A stretch of DNA of 64,000 nt from Seiridium cupressi (Eukaryota; Ascomycota; Sordariomycetes; Amphisphaeriales; Sporocadaceae), in NCBI GenBank assembly GCA_036674765.1, contig JARVKI010000093.1, positions 104,468 through 168,467 of the forward strand, in the 5' to 3' direction. Positions within the stretch are counted from its first letter, which is position 1. Each line of letters begins with the position of its first letter. Positions 12,496 through 22,558 of this stretch are shown here, one piece after another. Below the pieces are notes generated by a model that was not told the origin of the DNA, did no database searches, and saw only the letters and a program-made list of their open reading frames with translations. Made by a program: the position numbers and the translations under genes.

Positions 12496-13913
12496 ATGTC
12501 ACTCTTTTACTTTGTCTTCCTAACTCTCCTTGGTGTCGCTCTTGCGGCGCCGGCGAACAGTAATACCTGGCCTCGCACAGATGGACCTTCAGGTTTGGCT
12601 GTTACGGACCCTATCCCCCCAAAACAAGATCCGTGGTACACGCCGACTGTTGGCTGGGAGTTGACGGATCCGGGGAAAGTCCTACGTGTGCGGGTTGCTC
12701 GGGGGCAACTAGGCTTGACGCTAGATAATCTAGGGGCGGCTTACAACATTCTCTACCGCACGACGGACAGCAACGCGCAACCATCTTGGGCTGTGGCCAC
12801 ACTCCTTATCCCACCGACACCGAATACTACACCGAGATCACTATTGTCATACCAGGTACCCTACGATTCTGCCGACCTAGATGCAGGTCCTAGCTATACT
12901 CTCTCTCAATATGCGTCGAACGGCAGAACACCCGGGAATTGTGTCTCTGAGATCGACAAAGCTCTTGCTGCCGGCTACTACGTCACTGTACCAGACTACG
13001 AGGGCCCCCTTGCATCATGTAAGTTCCTAGTAATACCTCATTGCAGTCCTCGTTTGGCTCAGTCAACTAATCCAGCGCAGTCACGGCAGGGGTCATCTCC
13101 GGACAGGCCACTCTGGATGCTGTGCGAGCATCTGTAGTTACTGACATGGGTCTTCCTGGTATCCCGAATGCCAAATATGTCTTATGGGGATACTCCGGTG
13201 GAGCATTGGCAAGCGAATGGGCAGCCGAGCTTCAGAGCACATATGCCCCTGAGCTCAACTTCAGTGGTGTCGCCGTCGGTGGCCTGACACCAGATACCTT
13301 CAACGTCTTCAACACGGTTAGCGGTACGTACAGTGCCGGCCTCGTCCCGCCTGGCGTCGTGGGTCTCGTGAGCCAGTTCCCAGATGCCCAGACATACCTC
13401 TTCGGCAAGCTCAAGACGACCGGGAAACACAACAAGGACAAGTTCCTCTCGGTGCAGAACCTAACCCTAGATCGGGAGGCACCCATGTTTGCCTTTGAGA
13501 ACATATACGACTACTTCGTGGGTGGTGTCACCGTCTTTCTCAACCCGCTCATCAGCGCTGTTATTGACAGCAACGGTAAGATGGGCAACCACGGTATCCC
13601 GCAGATGCCCCTATTCGTTTACAAGGCCATCCAGGATGAGGTCAGCCCCATCGCCGACACGGATGCCTTGGTCGACAAGTACTGTGCGGCCGATGCCACG
13701 ATCACGTACGACCGCAATACGCTTACCACGCATAAGGATGAGCAGGATGCCGAGAGCGCAAATGCGTTTGCCTTCCTGAAAAGTGTTCTGGCTGGAACTT
13801 ATGTGCCTCCCATTGGGGGATGCACTATTAGAAACGTCTCCATTCCAGGCCCGAGCAAAACCCCCAACGGTGGTGCCAGCACTCAGCCGCTCACGTTCAT
13901 GGACTGGGACTAG
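12496..13913 (+). CDS. Secretory lipase, LIP family (CalA-like)
   Basis: Extracellular triacylglycerol lipase of the fungal secretory LIP family (Candida antarctica lipase A type), alpha/beta hydrolase fold. Two exons, 12496-13018 and 13081-13913, with a GTAAGT donor and a GCGCAG acceptor, giving 451 residues. The ATG at 12496 starts an 18-residue signal peptide ending ALAAP. Motifs: DPWYTP near the mature N-terminus; VPDYEGP, typical of the family; the nucleophile elbow GYSGG with Ser213; a probable catalytic Asp in AIQDEVSP; and a probable His in TTHKDEQD near the C-terminus. There are few cysteines (one pair is likely). Length and order match the family, so it looks intact. It is an accessory nutrient-acquisition or host-interaction enzyme with no linked partner. 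Confidence 0.92.
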
Positions 13914-14750
13914 GACTGCTCCGATTAGCGTAACAGCTCAACTTCCTCGTTTGCACGCCAAATAGAGGCCGAATAAAGGAAAGTCTGGGGATTTTCTTGG
14001 GGATAGTGAGCTTATTGGGTCTTCTACGGTACATCCCGCCAAGGCTCTGGTGATATTGTACTATACGTCAACAGACAATTATGTTTAATCCCAAGTCGTT
14101 GAAGAACACGGGGAGCTTCATTGCATTGATGCGTCGTATCTTTCCTTTCGTATTTCTTCAAGGAGATATAAAATCTGCAAGAGCAACAGTTAATGCCCTT
14201 GGATCTCGAGCGATCACAGCTCGTGGACGTTGGTAGGTTATATCATACCACAATGGGGCAGTAATATGACAGTACTAATCGTATTGTTCGTATATCAATC
14301 GCTATATATAAAATTACAACCACATGAAATCATAAGTTTTCGAAGAGCAGACGAGCCCCCCTTTTCTGGCCCGATCTCATTCCGCGATACGGAGCGCTGA
14401 CAGGAGCGGGGCTTGGTAGACGTCAGACGCGATGTTGGTTTCAGCCTCGGTTTCGTGGATCGGCCGTTATTCTGTAGGGGTCATCGAATAGCGGTCGTTT
14501 ACACAGGCCCATCGAGTTTTCTTCCAAGGCGGCTACGCACTTTCGCTCACTCTCCTGTCAAGCTACGATTTGCGGCTTGTATAGAGTCTGTACAACACTG
14601 TGCTACATATCCCTTTGGACAAACAGGTGACTTCGATGTTTCGCAGATTTTAGTAAGCACGTTCACATGAGCAGTATCATCCTGGGGCTTCGACCCCTGC
14701 TATGTTACGAGCACTTGACCATGCGGAACCTTCATCATTAACCTCACGCT
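13914..14750. other. Intergenic region
   Basis: 3' flank of the lipase gene and 3' side of the reductase relic. The relic may extend a little into this stretch, but I cannot align it past 14751. No gene is supportable. Confidence 0.5.
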
Positions 14751-15176
14751 CTACCCTGTATCTCTAGGTCGGTAGCAACTCAATTTAACAGGCTTCTGGC
14801 AAGAAACTATCGCCGATAATATGTGCTCCTCATTGTTGGTTGACATGGCGTCGAGTTCAAGGTCAAGGTTGTCCTCCGGCAGCTCACGGATCTCGGATGC
14901 GCTGGCTGCTGCATTGTGATCACGCAGTCCATCAACTGCAAGTGGGTTCACACAGTCGAAACGTTGTAACAGGCACGTCATGATCACTCGGTAGCCGGAA
15001 AGACTTGCGAATTGGATTGCCAACACCCCAATTGCTGTTGAGCCGCCGTCATGGGCGATGACTGTGACCGGCGGCGGCTGAGCGGGATAGCAGTGTTCAT
15101 GGATGTTGTTGTGGCTGGAATTGTTATCGCAGATTTGATATACTAAGTCTACTAGACGGACTGCAACTCCCGCAGT
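14751..15176 (-). pseudogene. Relic of a medium-chain reductase (trans-enoyl reductase / zinc-type ADH family)
   Basis: Read on the minus strand, this stretch encodes an isolated piece of the cofactor-binding domain of the MDR superfamily. About 14 residues resembling the segment before the Rossmann fold (TAGVAVRLVDLVYQ) come first. Then comes a proline-rich linker, then the dinucleotide-binding strand and helix HDGGSTAIGVLAIQF, then ASLSGYRV. A degraded continuation resembles the NFD.VKSLGAD region and ends in LDLELDA. GGSTATG is characteristic of LovC-like trans-acting enoyl reductases of polyketide synthases and their relatives. The N-terminal GroES-like catalytic half and the C-terminus are missing. 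The frame is closed by stops at 15177-15179 and at 14751, and there is no start codon. This is decay, not a short gene. A strongly spliced active gene is the alternative, but no donor/acceptor pair restores the missing half. Confidence 0.72.
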
Positions 15177-15179
15177 TTA

Positions 15180-15953
15180 GCACATCTCCACACGAGACAG
15201 CTCCAACCTACGAGGAGCGCGGGAGAGGTTAGCGCCGCAAAGGACGCACATATATAAATATATTAATTATACGACGGATCAAGGGTCTTGAGTGACCTGG
15301 CTAGGGAACGGTCTTTCATCAACAACCTTTCCACATATCCGCCGAGATACGAGGATGAACTCTTACCGTCATGACCCAAACTTTACTAAATATCAAGTGC
15401 CAGGAGCCACGGTCATGTCAGGGAATTTACAGATTTCTTGCGGCCTGGTTCGTCACCGACCATTAGGCAAAAGGGGGAGGGTGAAAGCTACATGTATATT
15501 GGGAAATCTCAAAGGCAAGAATGTAGTCTCGTTCGAGGAGGCGCCGGGGCTTTCTTGCGCACAGTTACAATATACCATGATGATGTTTCGTGTCGCAGAT
15601 GACCCATTCTTAAATGGTGCCAGATTTTGTGGTGGCATTACAGTCTGAGTGGTCGCTCTTGTCATATATCCGTTTAGCCGCGGCTGTGCATTTTCTTGTT
15701 AACAAACGTCTTATGGGAGCTGACTGATTAGGTATGCCCTGAAATCTCATGCGATTGGTCACATAAACAACAGAGCTCTATTATCAGGGGCACTATATCG
15801 TGGTGCTATCAAGATACAGGTAGAAACGATGCAGGCTGGCAGGTACGGACAGACAAGGCGCCTGCCGGCATTCATACTTCTTGCAGCTCTCGACAATCAC
15901 AAACATACAACGAATTTACTGCTGTTCAACGCACCCACCCAGAGCTAGCTAAG
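15180..15953. other. Intergenic region
   Basis: Holds overlapping frames of up to 118 codons (15292-15648 +, 15453-15665 -) with no recognisable motif. It is the 3' flank of the HET gene and the decayed upstream side of the reductase relic. Confidence 0.5.
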
Positions 15954-17860
15954 CTATATCTTGCTTACCATAGAATCCTGGACCCTGAAGTACACCTTGA
16001 TGACCCCAAATCCAGCATCACTGGCCCTCCCAGCCACCGAAAAGACGGCATCAAAGCGCGGGTCAAGGCTGAACCTATCTTCCCACAGAAGGCCTGTTCC
16101 ATTTGGGTAATTCATGTGCTTTTGATTTTCAGACCACCTCCATCTGTAAAGTATATCCTTTGGCGAAGCGTCGGGTGCCGTCCTCTCAATGCGGTAGATG
16201 AACCCACCGGTATATCTCATGAACTTGAAATAGGCCAAGATGGGCTTATCGAAGCCCGTCAAGAGCCAATATCTGTCCCCGCGTTCCAGGGTCTGTGTCT
16301 TTCTCCACGTCTCCGAGTCGATGATGCGAAGCCCATGGGTGGTGGCGAGAGAACTCATCGACTGGGAGGACACAATGGTAGGAAGCCCCCCTGGATTTTG
16401 ATCATAAGTACGGATGGGGACTTTGTAACTAACTATGTTAAGTGGCTGAACCTTCCAATTCAAAGTTTCGGCGGGTGATATAAGAACGTATTGCGAGATA
16501 ACAAAACATACTGCCGGTAAGGAATCGCCGCTCAAGCCCTTCGCATTGAGGTCAACAAATAATAAGGTAATGTCAAAGTACTGAGAGCTTATGGTTTGCA
16601 TTAGATTGCCGGAGCCAGTGCTATATGCCCGGTGAACTTGTTTATATAAATCGTCCCATGCGTACAAATTGAGCGCTGCGAAGTTCCAGACATATTTGCG
16701 GTCAAGTTTTAAAGTTCTTATGTCTCTCGGGGTTAATTTTCGCACCGGAAGATGTATGCGTAACCTTGGTCTTCCGGCCTGCAGGTTGTTGACATATCCT
16801 GACTGGCTCCAGCGGATATTTGCTTGTCTTCGGACCATGGGGTCTGCACGAAAGTCCTTCGGGGACTGTGCAATGAGTCCGGGGACATCAGTTAGTCTCG
16901 GTACCGGGCGATCAGGAGCCCATGGACTTAGACCGAACGACAGTAGCGTGTGGCCATCGGTTGCTGTAAGTATATGTTCTTGCAACCGGTAGAAAGCCTT
17001 CCTGCCCTCGCCGTAGAGTAGGGGCATGTTAACATCGAAAAGTCCGAGCAAGCTGTAAGACAAATCCTCTACCCGAGTCGCTTGTCGGTATGCCGCCCAC
17101 CGCATTTTGTCGCCGGCAGGTTTTTCGTGCAACGAGAGTGCATGGCTTAGAATGCTAGGGTCTATTCCAGTCGCTTTGGATAGTAGTGGCTTCAGGTCAT
17201 TTTTGCTGCCCAAGTACGCCCATTCTTTACCGAAAAACTGTACTCGCCTTGGCGCAATGAGCTCTTGCAAGGTCCAAGACCGATAGAACCAGCGACACGG
17301 CAACGGCGAGGCAGGTGAGCTCCTTGCCAAGTGTGCTGCCATGTCCTCCAGCCGAGCCTCCAGATTCTGTCGCGAATCAATATCGCTTAGATACGCATAG
17401 CAGACCATAGCGTGTTTGTACCAGTGGAACATGGAGTTGATGGCCTCGGACAGCTCTGCACTTGAGCTTTTGTCGATACAGCACTACAACATCTGGAGTC
17501 AGTATTTGCTTCTTCTAACATGCTTGGTGAGTTGTCGGGAGTTGAAACCCCATGTTTCAAGAGCAGAAACGCTGAATTCGGAACCGACAAACTCCCAAAA
17601 CAGGCTATACGGTGCATGAAATAACTCCGGAAGTTGCTTACTGTATCAATCCAGACCCACTCCCAGCCGTCGTTCAGGGCTTCCGCACAGCATCTTTCAA
17701 TTTTCCAGAACCCATCCCTTGTGCGAGCTGTTTCGAGGTCGCTGATAACCTCATACAGGACCTCGCCGTCTTCCCAAGTATGTGAAAGAATGGCATAAGG
17801 TGGGATGTTCGCGCCGACAAATTCCTCGAGTCGATATGACTCGGCGTTGAGAAGACGCAT
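15954..17860 (-). CDS. HET-domain (heterokaryon incompatibility) protein
   Basis: HET-domain proteins take part in fungal non-self recognition and regulated cell death. Two exons on the minus strand, 17642-17860 and 15954-17483, joined in phase 0 (donor GTAAGC, acceptor TTGTAG), giving 582 residues. The ATG at 17860 gives the canonical start MRLLNAESYRLEEF. The HET motifs are in order: PPYAILSHTWEDGEVLYEV (residues 20-40), then GWEWVWIDT, joined by splicing to CCIDKSSSAELSEAINSM, then WYKHAMVCYAYLSDI, WFYRSWTLQELIAP and a FDVNMPLLYGEG block. Spacing matches HET-E/HET-D type N-termini. The C-terminal half (about 280-582) has no NACHT, WD40 or ankyrin repeats, so this is a short HET protein with an unclassified C-terminus. 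It appears intact. Confidence 0.93.
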
Positions 17861-18958
17861 ATCCACAGCCGTCAATCTACAGATTGCTGATTACACACGT
17901 ACCGCAACCACGGACAATAGCTGGCCAGTTCCAAATTGATGACATGGGGTCTTGGAGGTGGAATATGGACGGTCAGGCTGTCGTCCGAGACTCCGCACAA
18001 GCCTCGACTGTGGATGGTCCAAAGTTATAGCTACGAAAGGTGCATGTGCAGGAATTAGTCGTATGTATGGCACGTATTCGCTCAGGTCGTAGGGATCAGG
18101 TATCAATATTACTCGGCGCATACTGGAACTGAACATCCCAACGATGAGCTGAATTACACCAGGAGCAGTGTGCAACATGTTAGAATATAGTACAAAATTA
18201 GATTAGAATGATCACAGCGTGGTGGCTGGGTAATCAAGTATAGCAACAGCATCAACAAACCCGTGTTACATAAACTCGTATTGCTCATAAATGCAAAAAT
18301 AACGATGCAATCAGTCAATGCGGCTTAACGCTGACGACGTTGACCGTCCCTATCTACAACCTAGTTTTCTCGTGGCCCATGCTCATCGAGCAATATACAG
18401 CACGGTCAGCACAATCCTCTGTGCGACATTACAAAACGGGGCATTTCTTCCACCTGAGCAGTCTCACACTCAGATCGGCTGTCATGATAATGGACTGCGA
18501 GTCCTGCTGGAACCTCAAGCAAGCAGTATTGTGACCGCTGAGGGGGTGATTACAAATGAGAATGTGGATATCAGAAGAGGACGCAACCCTAGGAATGAGG
18601 TGATGCGACGAAAACAGGAACGCCGAGAACCCAAAACAACCCTGAACCCCTGTGTCTATGCTTCCTTCCAATGCCAGCGAGGGATGAATCAATTGATCGA
18701 GGATATGTCGGAAATATCTCATGATTGTGTCGTCAAGTCGCGTGAGTGCCAGCAGCGGGCTGGATGATGTGATGATGATGCAGAATGCAGCCGATACACG
18801 ATGGTCCTCCATTTCATTCTTGTCTAACCAGCGGATTGTCGATGGCCTCTTTTATCGCCATTCCACTGTTGCCCCCGAATTTCTTGCTGGGCTGTCCCCT
18901 AAGTGCTGTAGCCCGCGCTGCTTCTTAAAAAACACATCTTGGGCTTATCGTCCATGGT
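17861..18958. other. Intergenic region
   Basis: Upstream region of the HET gene and downstream region of Cut8. Frames at 18318-18767 (+) and 18429-18812 (-) overlap antiparallel and have no motif. No gene supported. Confidence 0.5.
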
Positions 18959-20013
18959 CTACCAGGGACCAACACGGACCGGAGAGCCATATGCACCAGA
19001 CAGAATGTCATCAAGAACCGAGGTTTGTTGCTGTTGGGAGGCCGGAGCACCTGATCCGTTGGGACCTCCGCCGACCCAGCCAACGTTTGTTGCCATGGCA
19101 CTCATGGCACTTCCAAGTCGTCCGCCAGACTGCTGATTGTGTTTCGTCAGGATCTGATCCCACCCACCCGAATGCAACACAAAGCCGCCGCCCTTCTTGG
19201 CAGCTTCATTAATCACCAGTGCCCATGCTCTTGAGATCTCGTCGTAAGCATTCTCTTTGTGATGGCGGTACCCCTGGCTCTCCCAGTCCGGCAGACCGTG
19301 GATGACCTTGGTGGCTCCGTCCAGATACTGGAGTGAGATGTTGGCTTGTTGCTCGTTTGGTGGGAGATATTGTGGCGTAAAGTCGGCCAGGGCGTCGAGA
19401 AGATTGACCAAAGGCGACTTCACTCGGTAGTATGCGTAATCTGAACTCGTCTCTCCGTAGGGGAATGCAGCCCGAAGCTTGTCCTGGTACTCTTCCAAAA
19501 CCTGGAATGCCGATGCAACTGATGGTCTGGGTGCACTCTTGACTACCTCCTGGCCAATCTCCGGTTGTCGCTCGCAAATTTGCTGCAGCACGTTTCGCAA
19601 CGATGCGGCGTCGAGGGTCTCGAGCAACCTCGGTAGCGGAAGAGGACGGCCTGCGATATCATTTGAGCGTATCTTCTTGGACGGTCTGACTAGCTGGCGA
19701 TTCTGGATAGCGGGAGATGAGGACGGCGATACCGACATGTCGACATCATCGTCGGCCTTTCGTTTCCGGTTGCTGGACATGTTGTTGTGGAAGGGGGACA
19801 CTGGAAAACCAAGGTTAGTGCCTATTTCTAGGATTGTGCTGCAGGATGCAGCCCTCTGCATCGAGGCACGCTGGGTCTCTTTCGAGTGCCAAGGCCTCAA
19901 TCGACAGGTGGGGAGGGAGAGAGGGACATACTGGATCGAGATGGAGAGCGTCGGGGGGAGTCGTGCTGATGAGGGAGGAACGGAGGCTGTGGCGGCAGCA
20001 AGACGTTCATCAT
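18959..20013 (-). CDS. cut8: Nuclear proteasome tethering factor Cut8/Sts1
   Basis: Homologue of S. pombe Cut8 and S. cerevisiae Sts1, which hold 26S proteasomes at the nucleus. Two exons, 19932-20013 and 18959-19800, giving 307 residues. The first exon was found by splice logic: ATG ATG AAC starts the family-like N-terminus MMNVLLPPQPP, and SPSRS runs into donor GTATGT. Branch site CACTAAC and acceptor TTCCAG then lead to SPFHNNMSSNRKRKADDD. The basic KRK cluster is a likely nuclear signal. The conserved core follows: GRPLPLPRLLETLDAASLRNVL, a helical dimerisation region with RQPEIGQEV and APRPSV, then SDYAYYRVKSPLVNLLDALADFTP, and an Ala-rich bundle (AWALVINEAAKKGGG, GGWDQIL). The frame continues upstream of 19780 through the intron, but that part (up to 20281) has no ATG start and no conservation. 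Confidence 0.9.
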
Positions 20014-22558
20014 GCCCGATGCGACGGGTCGCTGGGGTGTACGTTGATTGCACAACAAATGGTGGTGAGGATGGTGAGTCGCCGGGGTGTGTTGTGTTTA
20101 CGATGGGGCGATTCGACAATGAGGGCCTGAGGAGTCGGCAGTGGTGGTTCCGTCTCTGAGGCAGTCGTCGGGTATGTTCTGGAAATGGAGCGACGACAGC
20201 GCAAGGGGAGATTTTGACAGAAGGGTGAGACTGATGAGACTGCACTCGGCGTGAGGGGCTGCAGGAGGAGAGAAGATTCACACGAGTGCCAGGTGCGTTT
20301 GCTTCTGAGCAGGATGTTGAATTAAGTTAGATCGCAAGTGGTGGATGCTTAAGTTAGCGAGGAATGTTCAAGCCTTGGGTCTCAAGAGGAGCTCGTGCTT
20401 GTGTGGGTTGAGGTGGTGGCCTGGCACCTGATTGGCCACTCACATTGTCCTTTGTGGACTTGGGCTTGCGTGGTCCCAGTCGCAACCCAAGTCATCCATT
20501 CATTCGTCACCCAATTTGCTGCTCTGCCGCCTTGGTCTGCTGCGGAACGGACTCCAGGGTGACTGGCCCTGACCATGATGGTTGTTTATCATTATCGTAG
20601 ACATATTGCCCCGAGGCAATTACGAGGCACAGGATAGGGCAGGACAGGACAGGCCAGCCGCGCTGCACATACTATTTCTGTTTGTCTTCACTCAGCCAAA
20701 ATCCCGCTGTCGTAGTCATGCATGCATATTAGGCAACGGCATTTAAGGTTAGGGGTGTATATGGGATTGACACGCCCAGCGCCTTTTGAGGGATTACGCT
20801 CATTGATGAAGCAATGCAAGCTGCCTGCAATTTTGGGCAGGTTGGGATATGGCGGGGTCATAGTATGCCAAAGCCAGCCAGGGCATCGGCATCAGGTAAA
20901 AGCGGTCAACCACATCCCCACCAAGGGCCATGCCAATTCCGCACTGGACCGACGGACTCCCTCAGATACTGCAGGGCACGCTGCTCCAAGGTGAGCTATC
21001 TCAGACGCTGACTGGCGAGATGGCTCCAGGTGGTGCGGTCCAGAGAAAAAAAAAGCCTCCGGGCTGCATGTGCTGGCATTGGAGCTGGGAATCGTCAGGG
21101 CGTGTGGAATGCAGCGACAAGTCACACAGCTGCAGCGCCTCTCCAATCGCGACCCTGGATTCATTACGGATCATTCTCGGTTTGAGCCCTACTGTACTTG
21201 CTCTGCTCTCTCTTTCCCTGCTGCAGCCATTCCGTCCATTTGTGTCGAGACAATCAAGCAATTCATGGACTAGACTACATGTAGTCAATGACACCAATAT
21301 ACTTGGCTGTGTATGACAAACACTATTGATCAACTCTGCCGCCATCAGCCAGCAGCCACCACTCCGCTCGGCCCAGATTAATAGGACCCTCTGTAACGTA
21401 GAGCCAGATCTGACAAAACTCTGCTTCCCGCCCAGCGGCCCCGCGCTCCCGCACGTGAGCATCTGCGGGACACAGCAGCGAGGTCCCGACGCAGTGGTGG
21501 CAGCAAAAAGGTTCTTCAGTGGAGACCCCCTCTGACGACACCACCTCAGCACTGGACACACTACGTTGTGTGGCGCGTCCCAGCAGCATCGTCTGTGCTT
21601 GTGGCGCGTAGCAAAATATGTACGGTACCTACATGAGCGTAACTTTCTCATGCTCCCGTTCAGGACTAGACTGAATAGCAAAATATGAGAATGATACGCA
21701 ATCTTGAACTATCATATAAGTCATTTGTTTGAAAAGTTGGGATGGAATGACACCGGTCAGCCCATGACAATAAGCAAGGCGAAAGAAGACTTTTACGAAG
21801 AGCTGGCCGTCCCGGTGAGCGTTTGGGATTGGCCAATCCTCTCCGTCCGTCGACGACTTGCCCCTGACTTAGTCAGGTAATTTACAGTTCTCGCCCCCGA
21901 CAAGACATGGGCAGAATTCTTTCACCGTTCAGGATTAAGCATGCCAAGCATCTCTCTTGCAAAACAACCACGCTGATTTACTTGTCTACCTATGAATTGG
22001 AATGCACGACCTCTGCCTGATTCACCTTTGCGATATCGAAATTATCGAAAACAAGGTTGATATCCATGCTCGCATCGAAATACGATCACCAGGTCTGCCC
22101 CTAAACGAGCAACGCCTTCTGTATTGGGAAAGAAAGTCCAGTCCAACATAACACACGGTTCCAAGACATTTGACTTGTCTGTAGCTCAGCCGCTAATCGC
22201 TAAGCGTTTAGCCAAATTCATCAAAAATAGCCGGCAAAGCGGCTGCAGAAATGCATGTTCTTTGTACTTATAGCTCCAGAACTGGGGGAGTTTCGGCTAT
22301 TATTAGGGTCGCCCTTGTTCCGGGTCCAAGACACAGGTGCAATTAACGCGCGTTGATGTACGCCCCTCAAAGTTGTAGATCCTCAAGGGTCCTTCGCACA
22401 TTGCTAATCGTTGAGTCAATGCTCGAGACACGTGCATGGCTTGGAGCATATATTAACCCAGCTGCCCAGTCGTCCGGTAACTCCTCGCCAAAAGCTCCTT
22501 CTTCCGAGCCAGAAGATGCTTGTGGCGGTGGTGATGACGAGGATGAGGATTCGGCGTC
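20014..22558. other. Gene-free interval
   Basis: Promoter side of Cut8 (minus strand) followed by about 2.2 kb without a supportable gene. The largest frame, 226 codons at 21001-21681 on the minus strand, overlaps several equally long frames and shows no domain. The end abuts the stop codon of the next minus-strand gene. Confidence 0.5.

Noticed and set aside
14670..14760. tRNA-like T-arm (minus strand, GGGGTCGAAGCCCC)
   Set aside because: No matching acceptor, D or anticodon stems could be folded around it.
19479..20159. 226-codon plus-strand frame
   Set aside because: Antisense to Cut8; no motif.
21001..21681. 226-codon minus-strand frame
   Set aside because: Overlaps comparable frames on both strands; no domain, no splice or family support.
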